Source of the DNA: Pluralibacter sp.
GTDB taxonomy: Bacteria; Pseudomonadota; Gammaproteobacteria; Enterobacterales; Enterobacteriaceae
Direction: 5' to 3'
Assembly: GCF_019237635.1 (NCBI RefSeq)
Contig: NZ_JAFAGS010000106.1
Coordinates: 1 to 50,742 of the forward strand
DNA length: 50,742 bases
Below, piece after piece: positions 18,658 to 27,512 of the stretch; within the stretch, counting starts at the first letter, position 1, and each line of letters opens with the position of its first letter. A program made the position numbers and the translations under genes. The notes below the pieces were generated by a model. It ran no database searches, had not been told where the DNA came from, and was given only the letters and a program-made list of their open reading frames with translations.

Positions 18658-19620
18658 GTGACGATTGCTATTGTAATAGGCACACATGGTTGGGCTGCAG
18701 AACAACTGCTTAAAACAGCAGAGATGTTGTTAGGTGAGCAGGAAAACGTCGGCTGGATCGATTTCGTACCAGGCGAAAATGCTGAAACGATTATTGAGAA
18801 ATACAACGCCCAGTTGGCAAAACTTGATACCAGCAAAGGCGTGCTGTTTCTCGTCGATACATGGGGGGGAAGCCCGTTCAACGCGGCAAGCCGTATTGTT
18901 GTCGATAAAGAACAGCATGAAGTCATTGCTGGCGTAAACATCCCAATGCTGGTTGAAACGCTGATGGCGCGTGACGATAACCCAGCCTTTGACGAACTGG
19001 TGGCGATTGCGGTTGAAACCGGTCGCGACGGCGTGAAAGCGCTGAAAGCGAAGCCGGCAGAAAAAGTGGCCCCCGTTGTTGCTGCGCCGAAAGCCGCCGC
19101 GCCAGCAAAACCGATGGGTCCAAATGATTACATGGTTATCGGCCTCGCACGTATCGATGACCGTCTGATTCACGGACAAGTCGCCACCCGCTGGACCAAA
19201 GAGACCAACGTTTCCCGCATTATTGTGGTCAGTGACGAAGTCGCGGCGGATACCGTTCGTAAAACGCTGCTGACGCAGGTTGCTCCTCCGGGCGTCACCG
19301 CGCATGTGGTTGATGTCGAGAAAATGATCCGCGTCTACAACAACCCGAAATACGCGGGCGATCGCGTCATGCTGCTATTTACCAACCCAACCGACGTTGA
19401 GCGTATCGTCGAGGGCGGCGTGAAGATCACCTCCGTCAATATCGGCGGTATGGCGTTCCGTCAGGGGAAAACCCAGGTGAATAACGCCGTTTCTGTCGAT
19501 GAAAAAGATATTGAAGCATTTAAGAAACTCAACGATCGCGGTATCGAACTGGAAGTCCGTAAGGTTTCCAACGATCCGAGACTGAAAATGATGGAGTTGA
19601 TCAGCAAGGTGAACAAATAA
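18658..19620 (+). CDS. manX: Mannose PTS EIIAB component ManX
   Basis: Cytoplasmic phosphotransfer subunit that takes phosphate from HPr and passes it to sugar entering through ManYZ. 320 residues: IIA domain (1-130) with the phospho-acceptor His10 in VIGTHGWAAEQ, an Ala/Pro-rich linker (about 132-155), and IIB with His172 in RIDDRLIHGQVATRW. The start is GTG 18658 with a very strong AAGGAGG. First gene of manXYZ. In E. coli the operon answers to CRP, Mlc and NagC and to the small RNA SgrS; matching pairing sites were not verified here. Confidence 0.97.
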   Translation: MTIAIVIGTHGWAAEQLLKTAEMLLGEQENVGWIDFVPGENAETIIEKYNAQLAKLDTSKGVLFLVDTWGGSPFNAASRIVVDKEQHEVIAGVNIPMLVETLMARDDNPAFDELVAIAVETGRDGVKALKAKPAEKVAPVVAAPKAAAPAKPMGPNDYMVIGLARIDDRLIHGQVATRWTKETNVSRIIVVSDEVAADTVRKTLLTQVAPPGVTAHVVDVEKMIRVYNNPKYAGDRVMLLFTNPTDVERIVEGGVKITSVNIGGMAFRQGKTQVNNAVSVDEKDIEAFKKLNDRGIELEVRKVSNDPRLKMMELISKVNK

Positions 19621-19680
19621 CGCCAGCGCTGGCTCTTAACCAATTTTCACACTTAAGGCTTATGTTATAGGAGAAGTACA

Positions 19681-20481
19681 ATGGAGATTACCACTCTTCA
19701 GATTGTGCTGGTGTTCATCGTCGCGTGTATTGCGGGTATGGAATCCGTACTTGATGAATTTCAGTTCCACCGTCCGTTGGTGGCCTGTACCCTGATCGGT
19801 CTGGTCCTGGGCGATATGAAAACCGGTATTATCATCGGTGGTACCCTTGAGATGATCGCGCTGGGCTGGATGAACATCGGTGCGGCGGTTGCCCCTGATG
19901 CGGCGCTGGCTTCCATCATTTCGACTGTTCTGGTTATCGCGGGTCACCAAAGCATCGGCGCCGGTATCGCGCTGGCTATCCCGCTGGCGGCAGCAGGCCA
20001 GGTATTGACCATCATCGTTCGTACTATCACCGTGGCATTCCAGCACGCAGCGGACAAAGCGGCCGATACCGGGAACCTGACGGCGCTCTCCTGGATCCAC
20101 GTCTCTTCCCTGTTCCTGCAGGCAATGCGTATCGCGATTCCGGCAGTTATCGTTGCGGTTTCCGTCGGCACCAGCGAAGTTCAGGGCATGCTGAACGCGA
20201 TTCCTGAAGTTGTCACCAGCGGTCTGAACATCGCGGGCGGCATGATCGTGGTCGTTGGTTACGCGATGGTTATCAACATGATGCGCGCGGGCTACCTGAT
20301 GCCGTTCTTCTACCTCGGCTTCGTCACCGCGGCATTCACCAACTTCAACCTGGTTGCTCTGGGCGTCATTGGCGCGGTCATGGCAATCCTCTACATCCAG
20401 CTGAGCCCGAAATACAACCGTTCTGCTGGTGCGCCAGCGCAGGCAGCTGGTGATAACTCCCTCGATAACGAACTGGACTAA
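19681..20481 (+). CDS. manY: Mannose PTS EIIC component ManY
   Basis: Membrane channel subunit of the mannose/glucose/glucosamine PTS. 266 residues, E. coli length, hydrophobic throughout, beginning MEITTLQIVLVFIVACIAGM, with the conserved FQFHRPLVACTLIGLVLGD and GGTLEMIALGWMNIG. AGGAG lies upstream of the ATG. The 60-base gap after manX is the region that pairs with SgrS in E. coli (not tested here). manZ follows within 15 bases. Confidence 0.97.
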   Translation: MEITTLQIVLVFIVACIAGMESVLDEFQFHRPLVACTLIGLVLGDMKTGIIIGGTLEMIALGWMNIGAAVAPDAALASIISTVLVIAGHQSIGAGIALAIPLAAAGQVLTIIVRTITVAFQHAADKAADTGNLTALSWIHVSSLFLQAMRIAIPAVIVAVSVGTSEVQGMLNAIPEVVTSGLNIAGGMIVVVGYAMVINMMRAGYLMPFFYLGFVTAAFTNFNLVALGVIGAVMAILYIQLSPKYNRSAGAPAQAAGDNSLDNELD

Positions 20482-20493
20482 CAGGTGAGCGAA

Positions 20494-21345
20494 ATGGTTG
20501 ATATGACTAAAACTACCACCGAGAAAAAACTCACCCCGGGTGATATTCGTGGCGTGTTCCTCCGTTCTAACCTGTTCCAGGGGTCATGGAACTTCGAACG
20601 TATGCAGGCGCTCGGTTTCTGTTTCTCCATGGTACCGGCCATCAAACGCCTGTATCCGGAAAACAACGATGAACGCAAACAGGCGATTAAACGCCACCTT
20701 GAGTTCTTTAACACCCACCCGTATGTCGCAGCGCCGGTACTCGGCGTTACGCTGGCGATGGAAGAACAACGTGCGAACGGTGCAGAGATCGACGACGGCG
20801 CCATCAACGGTATTAAAGTCGGTTTGATGGGGCCGCTGGCAGGCGTCGGAGACCCGATCTTCTGGGGCACCGTTCGTCCGGTATTCGCTGCGCTGGGCGC
20901 AGGCATCGCGATGAGCGGCAGCCTGCTGGGTCCGTTGTTGTTCTTCTTCCTGTTCAACATCGTTCGTCTGGCGACCCTCTACTACGGCATCGCCTATGGC
21001 TACCGTAAAGGTGTGGACATCGTTAAAGATATGGGCGGCGGCTTCCTGCAGAAACTGACTGAGGGGGCGTCAATCCTCGGCCTGTTTGTCATGGGGGCAT
21101 TGGTTAACAAGTGGACGCACGTGAATATCCCGCTGGTGGTTTCAAAAATCACCGGCTCTGACGGCCAGGTTCACGTGACCACGGTGCAGACCATTCTTGA
21201 CCAGTTGATGCCAGGTCTGGTGCCTCTGCTGCTGACCTTCGCCTGTATGTGGCTGCTGCGTAAGAAAGTGAACCCACTGTGGATCATCGTTGGCTTCTTC
21301 GTCATCGGTATCGTAGGTTACGCTATCGGCGTGCTGGGTCTGTAA
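20494..21345 (+). CDS. manZ: Mannose PTS EIID component ManZ
   Basis: Second membrane subunit, forming the permease with ManY; the ManYZ pair is also a receptor for lambda DNA entry and some bacteriocins in E. coli. 283 residues starting at ATG 20494 (MVDMTKTTTEKKL), with AGGTGA placed correctly upstream; an in-frame GTG at 20485 is part of that ribosome site, so I reject it. Conserved GGGFLQKLTEGASILGLFV and LMPGLVPLLLTFACMWLLRK. It ends at a strong terminator before yobD. Confidence 0.97.
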   Translation: MVDMTKTTTEKKLTPGDIRGVFLRSNLFQGSWNFERMQALGFCFSMVPAIKRLYPENNDERKQAIKRHLEFFNTHPYVAAPVLGVTLAMEEQRANGAEIDDGAINGIKVGLMGPLAGVGDPIFWGTVRPVFAALGAGIAMSGSLLGPLLFFFLFNIVRLATLYYGIAYGYRKGVDIVKDMGGGFLQKLTEGASILGLFVMGALVNKWTHVNIPLVVSKITGSDGQVHVTTVQTILDQLMPGLVPLLLTFACMWLLRKKVNPLWIIVGFFVIGIVGYAIGVLGL

Positions 21346-21359
21346 TAACACGGCTATAC

Positions 21360-21388
21360 ACCGGGGGCTTGCCCCCGGTTTTTTTATT
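21360..21388 (+). terminator. manXYZ terminator
   Basis: 9-bp stem ACCGGGGGC/GCCCCCGGT with a TT loop followed by TTTTTTTATT. It sits between manZ and yobD, so yobD may depend on read-through or its own promoter. Confidence 0.92.
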
Positions 21389-21399
21389 TCGGAGGCTTA

Positions 21400-21858
21400 A
21401 TGACAATCACGGATTTGGTGCTGGTGCTGTTTATCATCGCTCTGATGGCCTATGCCGTTTATGACCAATTCATCATGCCGCGCCGTAACGGCTCCGTCCT
21501 GCTCTCGATCCCCCTGCTCCGCCGTGGGCGCGCTGACGGTCTGATCTTCGTCGGTCTGGTTGCCATCCTGATTTATAACAACATCAACAGCCATGGTGAA
21601 TTAACGACCACATGGTTATTAAGTGCTCTGGCCCTGATGGGGTTATATCTGTTCTGGATACGCGTTCCCCACATTATCTTTAAATCACGCGGATTCTTCT
21701 TTAATAATGTGTGGATAGAATATAACCGCATTAAAGAGATGAATTTATCAGAGGACGGCGTGCTGGTGATGCAATTAGAGCAACGGCGCCTGCTTATCCG
21801 CGTTAAAAACATTGACGACCTCGAAAAGATCTATCAACTTCTCATTAAAACTCAATGA
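21400..21858 (+). CDS. yobD: UPF0266 membrane protein YobD
   Basis: 152 residues, same as E. coli YobD (DUF986), with three N-terminal membrane segments (about 5-22, 45-62, 68-85) and a hydrophilic C-terminal half ([20 protein letters not shown]). Function unknown. GGAGG lies upstream of ATG 21400. It sits between manXYZ and mntP in all close relatives. Downstream (21859-22050) is A/T-rich with short inverted repeats around TATAGC (21865-21925) and no gene. Confidence 0.93.
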   Translation: MTITDLVLVLFIIALMAYAVYDQFIMPRRNGSVLLSIPLLRRGRADGLIFVGLVAILIYNNINSHGELTTTWLLSALALMGLYLFWIRVPHIIFKSRGFFFNNVWIEYNRIKEMNLSEDGVLVMQLEQRRLLIRVKNIDDLEKIYQLLIKTQ

Positions 21859-22061
21859 GTTAAAATATAGCCAAAGCTATATATGCGTTTATTTTACGCA
21901 GCCTAAATTATAGCTCTGGCTATATCTCCAGCCAGAATCACTCGGTTATTTTTAACGTTTTCATTACCAATCCACTCAAATGAAAAGCGTTATCAACTAG
22001 TCGCAAAAATATTAACGCACCATTGTTGTTTTAGTTTCTTAAATTATGTTATGGTTGCGCC

Positions 22062-22230
22062 CGTCGTTGGGGAGTAGCCGATTTCCTTTCCCGGGAAATG
22101 TATACGTCAACATACTCGTTAAAAAAAACGTGGTGTATACGGACCCTCTTTTGCATTGCATGAGGTGCTCAGGCGAGACCATTGATACATCAGCTGCTGT
22201 TTACTGGGGGCGGCGATGTGTCATATGGAT
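22062..22230 (+). ncRNA. yybP-ykoY manganese riboswitch of mntP
   Basis: The leader contains the conserved yybP-ykoY core GGGGAGTAGCCGATT (starting near 22069) and the partner strand GATACATCAGCTGC (about 22184-22197), with a variable arm between them. The same element controls E. coli mntP, where Mn2+ binding favours translation. The ribosome site CAGGA of mntP is about 45 bases beyond the partner strand. Limits are approximate; no covariance search was possible. Confidence 0.85.
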
Positions 22231-22251
22231 TTTCCCCGGTCAGGACTCGCG

Positions 22252-22812
22252 ATGAATCTCTCAGCCACTATCCTACTTGCCTTCGGTATGTCGATGGACG
22301 CCTTTGCGGCCTCCATCGGTAAAGGCGCCACCCTGCATAAACCCAAATTTTCTGAAGCGCTGCGTACTGGTCTTATCTTCGGCACGATTGAAACGCTGAC
22401 CCCGCTTATCGGCTGGGGCCTGGGGATGCTTGCCAGCCAGTTCGTGCTGGAGTGGAACCACTGGATAGCATTTGTCCTGCTGGTGTTTCTCGGCGGACGA
22501 ATGATCATCGAAGGGTTTCGCGGCGCTGATGAGGAGGAGACGCTGCATCGTCACGGCTTCTGGCTGCTGGTGACCACCGCCATCGCCACCAGCCTTGATG
22601 CAATGGCCGTCGGCGTGGGTCTGGCCTTCCTGCAGGCGAACATCCTGCTGACCGCGCTGGCGATCGGCGGAGCTACCTTCGTGATGTCCACCCTCGGTAT
22701 TATGGTCGGTCGCTATATCGGCCCGCTGCTCGGCAAACGGGCCGAAATTCTCGGCGGTATCGTACTTATCGGCATCGGCAGCCAGATCCTCTGGAGCCAC
22801 TTCGCCGGTTAA
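22252..22812 (+). CDS. mntP: Manganese efflux pump MntP
   Basis: Inner-membrane Mn2+ exporter. 186 residues (E. coli 188), six membrane segments, with the paired acidic motifs [15 protein letters not shown] and [19 protein letters not shown] start at ATG 22252 ([14 protein letters not shown]), preceded by CAGGA; an in-frame start at 22216 would lie inside the leader. It ends four bases inside the convergent rlmA. The Mn riboswitch above gives the expected regulation. Confidence 0.96.
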   Translation: MNLSATILLAFGMSMDAFAASIGKGATLHKPKFSEALRTGLIFGTIETLTPLIGWGLGMLASQFVLEWNHWIAFVLLVFLGGRMIIEGFRGADEEETLHRHGFWLLVTTAIATSLDAMAVGVGLAFLQANILLTALAIGGATFVMSTLGIMVGRYIGPLLGKRAEILGGIVLIGIGSQILWSHFAG

Positions 22813-23603
22813 TCTTCCCGACGCCAGACCTGAATAACAAAATCGGTCTGGCAGTCAAAGCGTTCTTTCTGCGCAAGCTGCTCCCACACCGGCGGTTTTG
22901 CCCGCCAGGCGAACGGCGTCATCTGCAGCAATGCGACCGCCTCAGCGCCGCTCAGCGTCATCGGGTAGGCAAGCGTGACTTCCTGAACCAGCGAAAAACC
23001 GGGCAACTGCTCAGCGTTCGGCGCGTGCAGGCGCACCTCATCGTAAATCAGCCCTTTAAGCTCCATCAGATGCCGCGGCCCTGGCGTCGCGGTGATCACC
23101 ACACCGCCTGCTTTTACCACTCGGGTCAGCTCCTGAGGGTTGCAGGGGGCGTAGATACGCACCACGGCATCCATACACGCATCGACAAACGGCAGTCGCT
23201 GGCTCGACGCGACGCAAAATTCAACCTGCGGATAGCGTTTAGCGCCAGCGCGTACGGCAGATTTTGACACGTCCAGCCCCCACGTCCGCTGCGCCAGCGC
23301 GGCGAACGCATGGGTGTAATACCCCTCCCCACAGCCGATATCGAGGATCTGCGCAGGCGACGCGCTTTGCAGCAGCGTGCTGATGGCGTCCCGCAGCGGC
23401 TGATAGTGCCCGGCATCAAGAAACGCCCGACGCGCCTGCATCATTTCTGCGCTATCGCCCGGGTCGCGCGAGCGTTTATGCTGCACCGGCAACAGATTAA
23501 CGTACCCCTCTTTCGCCCGATCAAACTGGTGGCGTTGTGGGCAGACGTAGCTGTTTTGCTGGCGGGTCAGCGGCGCATGACAAAGCGGGCAACTCCAGGA
23601 CAT
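22809..23603 (-). CDS. rlmA: 23S rRNA (guanine-745 N1) methyltransferase RlmA
   Basis: Methylates G745 in helix 35 of 23S rRNA. 264 residues (E. coli 269). N-terminal zinc site Cys5, Cys8, Cys21, His25 ([12 protein letters not shown] ... CPQRHQF); SAM-binding [15 protein letters not shown] near residue 88. I start at ATG 23603, since MSWSCPLC aligns with E. coli MSFSCPLC; a longer frame to 23633 adds ten residues. Convergent with mntP with a four-base overlap of the coding ends. Confidence 0.95.
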   Translation of the reverse strand: MSWSCPLCHAPLTRQQNSYVCPQRHQFDRAKEGYVNLLPVQHKRSRDPGDSAEMMQARRAFLDAGHYQPLRDAISTLLQSASPAQILDIGCGEGYYTHAFAALAQRTWGLDVSKSAVRAGAKRYPQVEFCVASSQRLPFVDACMDAVVRIYAPCNPQELTRVVKAGGVVITATPGPRHLMELKGLIYDEVRLHAPNAEQLPGFSLVQEVTLAYPMTLSGAEAVALLQMTPFAWRAKPPVWEQLAQKERFDCQTDFVIQVWRRED

Positions 23604-23664
23604 GGGAACTCCGGTATCAGGGAAAGGGCGCAAGTGTACCGCTATACGCCCCCGGGATGAAGTA

Positions 23665-25398
23665 TTACAGCGTCGGCGCCTGATTATCGCTGTGGTGCAT
23701 CACGATAAGATTCTCCGACCCTGGCGCCATACCGTCCGGCATAACGTTTTCCAGGCGCAGAACATCGCCCATGATCTGGCTGAACACTGGCGCCGAAACG
23801 GCGCCGCCGTAGTAGTCGCCATTTTGCGGATCGTTTATTACCACCGCCAGCGCAAACTGTGGACGACTGGCTGGCGCCACGCCTGCCGTGTAGGCGATAT
23901 ACTTATCCACGTATTTACCGTCAGGACCAATTTTCTTAGCCGTGCCGGTTTTCACCGCCACCCGGTAGTCGCGAACCGCCGCCTTGATCCCACCGCCCCC
24001 CGGTAGCGCCACGCTCTCCATCATGTGTTCTACCTGATGCACAATCTCTTCCGGCATCACCTGATGCCCGATAACCGGCGGGTCGATACGGGTAATCGAC
24101 AGCGGCCGCTCCATGCCAAAACCGCCGATGGTCGCGTACACGTGGGCCAGCTGTAGCGGCGTCACCATCAACCCATAGCCGAAAGCGAAGGTTGCCCGGT
24201 CAAGCTGGCTCCAGAAACGGCGCTGGGGTAACAATCCCTGACTTTCACCGGTCAGCCCCAACCCGGTGGGCTGACCAAAGCCGAAGGCGCTGTAGGTATC
24301 GAGCAGCCGCTGAATCGGCATCGCCAGCGACAAGCGCGACACGCCAGTATCGCTCGATTTCTGCAAAATGCCAGTAAGGCTAAGCTCAGGGTAGTAACCC
24401 ACGTCGCGGATACGGTGACCGTCCAGCATATAGGGATGGGTGTCCACCACGCTGTCCGGCTGTACAATGCCCTGACGTAGCGCCGTCATCAGCACCAGCG
24501 GTTTCACCGTCGAACCCGGTTCAAAGGTGTCGCTGATGGCGCGGTTGCGGAAATCATCCAGCGTCGCGCTGTCGCGGTTATTGGGGTTAAAGTCCGGGAA
24601 GCTCGCCATCGACAGGATTTCGCCGGTATCAATTTTGATAAGCACCGCCGTACCAGACTCCGCTTTGTTCCAGCGCACCGCGTTATCCAGCGCATCTTCG
24701 GTCACGGTCTGCAGACGCTCGTCAATGCTGAGCTGCAAATTGTGCGCCGGTACCGGTGTGACTTCCGTCAGGTTTTCGATAACTTTGCCGTGTTTATCTT
24801 CTCGCACCCGACGCAGTCCCGGTTTGCCCTGCAACTGCGCGTTGAAGCTCTTCTCCACCCCCTCAATACCCTGGTCATCGATATTGGTAAACCCGAGCAG
24901 GTTTGCCGCCACGTGTCCTGCCGGATAGAACCTGCGCGACTCGTCGCGCAGGTTAATCCCTGGCAAATGCAACTTATCAATCCAGTCCGCCTGCTGCGGG
25001 TCAACCTGACGCGCCAGATACAAAAAGCGTGAATGCGGGTGCTGCAAAATACGGGAGGACAGCTCAGCAAGCGACAGATGCAGCGCATTGGCAAGCGCCT
25101 GCCAGCGCGCGTTATAGCCAACGCCGCCTTTTTCCAGCACCGTCTGCGGGTCCGCCCAGATAGCGCTCACCGGCACGCTCACCGCCAGCGGCCGCCCTTC
25201 CCTGTCGGTTATCATCCCGCGAGGTACGTCGACAGCCTCTTCGCGCAGTGAGCGCAAGTCTTCTTGTTTAACGAGGTTGTCCGGCGAAATGATTTGCAGC
25301 CAGCCGATACGCGCCAGCAAGAGTCCTAAACAACAGAGGATCCCCACGCACAGCAGTCCAAAACGAAAAGGGGGGATGGTAAAGCGATGGTTTTGCAC
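23665..25398 (-). CDS. Second FtsI-like class B penicillin-binding protein (PBP3SAL type)
   Basis: 577-residue septal-type transpeptidase: short N-terminus, one membrane anchor (about 12-34), pedestal domain, and a transpeptidase domain with STVK at 296-299 (nucleophile Ser296), SSD at 348-350 and KTGT at 483-486. It is clearly an FtsI paralogue but lacks the dcw context; the position between rlmA and cspC matches the Salmonella gene for PBP3SAL, a paralogue used for division in acidic intracellular conditions. The second catalytic motif reads Ser-Ser-Asp where E. coli FtsI has Ser-Ser-Asn. Absent from E. coli K-12 here. Orthology to PBP3SAL is inferred from position and family. Confidence 0.9.
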   Translation of the reverse strand: MQNHRFTIPPFRFGLLCVGILCCLGLLLARIGWLQIISPDNLVKQEDLRSLREEAVDVPRGMITDREGRPLAVSVPVSAIWADPQTVLEKGGVGYNARWQALANALHLSLAELSSRILQHPHSRFLYLARQVDPQQADWIDKLHLPGINLRDESRRFYPAGHVAANLLGFTNIDDQGIEGVEKSFNAQLQGKPGLRRVREDKHGKVIENLTEVTPVPAHNLQLSIDERLQTVTEDALDNAVRWNKAESGTAVLIKIDTGEILSMASFPDFNPNNRDSATLDDFRNRAISDTFEPGSTVKPLVLMTALRQGIVQPDSVVDTHPYMLDGHRIRDVGYYPELSLTGILQKSSDTGVSRLSLAMPIQRLLDTYSAFGFGQPTGLGLTGESQGLLPQRRFWSQLDRATFAFGYGLMVTPLQLAHVYATIGGFGMERPLSITRIDPPVIGHQVMPEEIVHQVEHMMESVALPGGGGIKAAVRDYRVAVKTGTAKKIGPDGKYVDKYIAYTAGVAPASRPQFALAVVINDPQNGDYYGGAVSAPVFSQIMGDVLRLENVMPDGMAPGSENLIVMHHSDNQAPTL

Positions 25399-25540
25399 TC
25401 CGGCTCCTGATTCTTAGTTGCAACGCCATGATTTAACGCGAAACACACGGCAGATGACCGATAAACAGTGCTAATAACCACAGGATTTTGCAACAAAGCG
25501 CGACAGAACGAGAGATGCAGATACAATTTGCAATATGAAA

Positions 25541-25570
25541 ATAAAAAGCCCCGCATGACGCGAGGCTTTA
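25541..25570 (-). terminator. cspC terminator
   Basis: Minus-strand stem AAAGCCTCGC/GCGGGGCTTT (one G-T pair) with loop GTCAT, followed by TTTATTTT. It lies between cspC and the PBP gene. Confidence 0.9.
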
Positions 25571-25604
25571 TGGCTGATTTCAATTGAGATCAGTGGATTC
25601 GTAA

Positions 25605-25814
25605 TCAGATAGCAGTTACGTTAACAGCTGCCGGGCCTTTCTGGCCGTCCTGAATTTCGAACTCAACGTTCTGGCCTTCAGCCAGAGTTTTGAAGCCGTT
25701 ACCCTGGATTGCAGAGAAGTGTACGAACACGTCTTTGCTGCCATCAGCCGGAGTAATGAACCCAAAACCTTTGGACTCGTTGAACCACTTAACTTGACCT
25801 TTAATCTTTGCCAT
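25605..25814 (-). CDS. cspC: Cold-shock-family RNA chaperone CspC
   Basis: 69-residue OB-fold protein that binds single-stranded RNA and stabilises stress mRNAs such as rpoS. As I recall it, the sequence is identical to E. coli CspC: RNP1 KGFGFI and RNP2 VFVHF are present. The start is ATG 25814 ([12 protein letters not shown]) with AAGGAA upstream; an ATG two codons earlier falls in the ribosome-site spacer. It forms an operon with yobF, 40 bases upstream. Confidence 0.98.
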
Positions 25815-25854
25815 TTGCAAAATTCCTTAAAATGTTTTCTTCGCCCGTGGGCAC

Positions 25855-25971
25855 TTACATAGATAAAACTGAGACATTACTGCATGAGGCACTAATATAA
25901 GGTTCGGCAGAGAAGCGGTATTCAACGACAACGTGTTTACTCAGGACTTCTTTACTGAAAATGCCACACAT
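25855..25971 (-). CDS. yobF: Small stress protein YobF, short form
   Basis: 38-residue protein read directly from the minus strand: it starts [20 protein letters not shown] and ends CSNVSVLSM. It matches E. coli YobF over its length, but the E. coli protein continues about nine residues further (LCLRAKKTI), whereas a TAA follows Met38 here. It precedes cspC as in E. coli, where the pair is co-transcribed and YobF accumulates under heat stress. No function is known. Confidence 0.88.
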   Translation of the reverse strand: MCGIFSKEVLSKHVVVEYRFSAEPYISASCSNVSVLSM

Positions 25972-26559
25972 AGACAGAACTGTACCTCGTTTAACCCAAA
26001 ACGTGTTATCACACACAACGTAAATTATGGCAAGCCATTTTTAAACGTGTCTGGATCGGTCGCACAAATTAGAGCACTAAGCGTTGATCGCCTGCACAGT
26101 TATGCGTGCCCGACAACGCTTAGCGGATCGCTATGCCTGCCCATAACATCCGCCAAACTCTCGGTTTTCTGCGACTTTTCAACCATAGCTCGACAACTTT
26201 GCGCCGTCCAGATCACAAGCACGGAAACGTGAATTTTTCTAAAGTCAGGAAAATTTTTGCATAATTATGTCGCACAAAAAAGAGACTATGTTAAAAAATT
26301 CCCGCGCCGCTTCCATTGGTAAATATTATAGATAATGCATCGCAATAATGAAAATTTGATGACAGCGACGAAATAGCACAATAAAAACGTTTCGCTGAAG
26401 CGAAACCGCCGTCAGGGTTAAACAAAGTCAGCAAGGATTCACAAAATAATGTACGTCGCGTCGATTAATACAATATCGCAATAATTTATGACAGGCGGGT
26501 ATATGAATCTTTGGGGAGGATTTCCCGGTAGCGGATTGATACCGGGAATGTTCAGGGCT
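25972..26559. promoter_or_regulatory. yobF-cspC upstream region and nested hairpin
   Basis: 588 bases without a convincing gene between yobF and the end of yebO. The main feature is a 10-bp perfect inverted repeat CTAAGCGTTG (26077-26086)/CAACGCTTAG (26114-26123) enclosing a smaller GCAC/GTGC stem, 106 bases upstream of yobF, where a leader RNA would lie. A terminator for yebO sits at 26381-26406. A 7-bp repeat CCCGGTA/TACCGGG lies near 26524-26546, just beyond the yebO stop. Confidence 0.5.
26381..26406 (-). terminator. Likely mgrB-yebO terminator
   Basis: Minus-strand stem GTTTCGC/GCGAAAC with loop TTCA, followed by GTTTTTATT, about 150 bases after the yebO stop. Confidence 0.7.
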
Positions 26560-26850
26560 TCAGCGTTCAGCGACAAGGCGAATAAAACCGTCGTCCTCAT
26601 CTTCCTGCGCAGACTCTTCCTGCTTTGCCGGTTCTTCCTTTTCCGGTTCGTTAGCTTCGCAAAGACGGCGCAACAGCGCAGTCTGACGCTTCTGCTGATC
26701 TAACAAGGCTTCCAGTAGCTCGATTTGCTCATTGCTGCGAGCGCTTGCGCGATGAACAAAAAACCACAAAATCAACCCTACGACAACAACCAGAAGAGAC
26801 ATGACCAGCGGGGCCAAGCCCATTACTCCGGAACTGATTACTTCCATCAT
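26560..26850 (-). CDS. yebO: YebO membrane protein
   Basis: 96 residues (E. coli 95): one hydrophobic segment (about 9-33, GLAPLVMSLLVVVVGLILWFF), then a charged Gln-rich coiled segment (NEQIELLEALLDQQKRQTALLRRL) and a Glu-rich tail. Function unknown. It lies downstream of mgrB on the same strand, and the pair is a conserved unit. It starts at GTG/ATG near 26850 with GGTGGTGAG upstream. Confidence 0.92.
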   Translation of the reverse strand: MMEVISSGVMGLAPLVMSLLVVVVGLILWFFVHRASARSNEQIELLEALLDQQKRQTALLRRLCEANEPEKEEPAKQEESAQEDEDDGFIRLVAER

Positions 26851-26923
26851 CTCACCACCTCAAAAAGAAGCCATCATTCTACCACTCAGGCTGAGGAAGA
26901 AAATCACCTGTGAGAAAAATGAC

Positions 26924-27070
26924 CTACCAGGGAATGAACTTGTTGATGGTGCAAATCCCGCTGAAAAACTGCACATCTTGATCGCATAATACGTTGATTG
27001 TCTGCGTCCACAACAGCAGGCAGGCAATCAACAGAATAACGACCAAAATGATCCAGCGTAATTTTTTCAC
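26924..27070 (-). CDS. mgrB: PhoQ feedback inhibitor MgrB
   Basis: 48-residue membrane peptide that binds PhoQ and damps PhoP-PhoQ signalling. Read directly from the sequence: it starts [20 protein letters not shown], with periplasmic Cys29 and Cys40 and a C-terminus INKFIPW, all conserved (E. coli is 47 residues). The start is GTG 27070, as in E. coli, with GGAGAGTGGA upstream. The gene is intact with no insertion or stop; in Klebsiella, mgrB loss is a common route to colistin resistance. A PhoP-box-like repeat lies upstream. Confidence 0.95.
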   Translation of the reverse strand: MKKLRWIILVVILLIACLLLWTQTINVLCDQDVQFFSGICTINKFIPW

Positions 27071-27119
27071 TCCACTCTCCGGGTAACTGCAACCTGCGAA
27101 CAGGTTAGCATGCTAATCT

Positions 27120-27136
27120 TAAACCGCGGCTAACTG
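27120..27136 (-). promoter_or_regulatory. PhoP box upstream of mgrB
   Basis: On the minus strand CAGTTA-GCCGC-GGTTTA fits the direct repeat (T/G)GTTTA-N5-(T/G)GTTTA, with a perfect second half and two mismatches in the first. It lies about 50 bases upstream of the mgrB start. mgrB is a known PhoP target in E. coli and Salmonella. Confidence 0.7.
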
Positions 27137-27229
27137 TAATGGGTTCTGATCATTTTAGGAATCATCGACTTGTATCAGAGCGTGAACCTGCCAGGATTAT
27201 CGTCAGGAAGAAATAATAATGAGGCAACA

Positions 27230-27469
27230 ATGCGCTTACTGATACGTTCCATTCTTGTGCTGGCCATTGCGTGGATAGCCCTGCTGCTCAGCGGTTACGG
27301 GGTGCTCATCGGCAGCAGTGAAAATGTCGGCGGGCTGGGGTTACAGTGTAAATACCTGACCGCTCGCGGCACCAGTACCGCACAATATGTACATTCCAGC
27401 AGCGGAATCATCGGCATGACTAACTGCCCTGTGCTGCGTAAAAGCGACATCGTCGTCGATAAAGGATAA
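27230..27469 (+). CDS. yobH: YobH, small exported or membrane protein
   Basis: 79 residues, E. coli length. The N-terminal hydrophobic segment (about 4-28) could be a signal or anchor; the remainder LGLQCKYLTARGTSTAQYVH is strongly conserved, with Cys near 41 and 67. Function unknown. I start at ATG 27230 (MRLLIRSILVLA), aligned with E. coli MRLIIRAIVLFA; an earlier ATG at 27170 is not supported. Divergent from mgrB and convergent with kdgR. Confidence 0.9.
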   Translation: MRLLIRSILVLAIAWIALLLSGYGVLIGSSENVGGLGLQCKYLTARGTSTAQYVHSSSGIIGMTNCPVLRKSDIVVDKG

Positions 27470-27494
27470 AAAAACGCCGCAATTGCGGCGTTTT
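27469..27494. terminator. Bidirectional terminator yobH / kdgR
   Basis: Perfect stem AAAACGCCGC/GCGGCGTTTT with an AATT loop and A/T runs on both flanks, between the convergent genes. Confidence 0.92.
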
Positions 27495-27512
27495 ACACAG
27501 CAACGGCGTTAC

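Noticed and set aside
20485-20493. GTG start for ManZ adding three residues
   Set aside because: The GTG lies inside AGGTGA, which is correctly placed as the ribosome site for ATG 20494.
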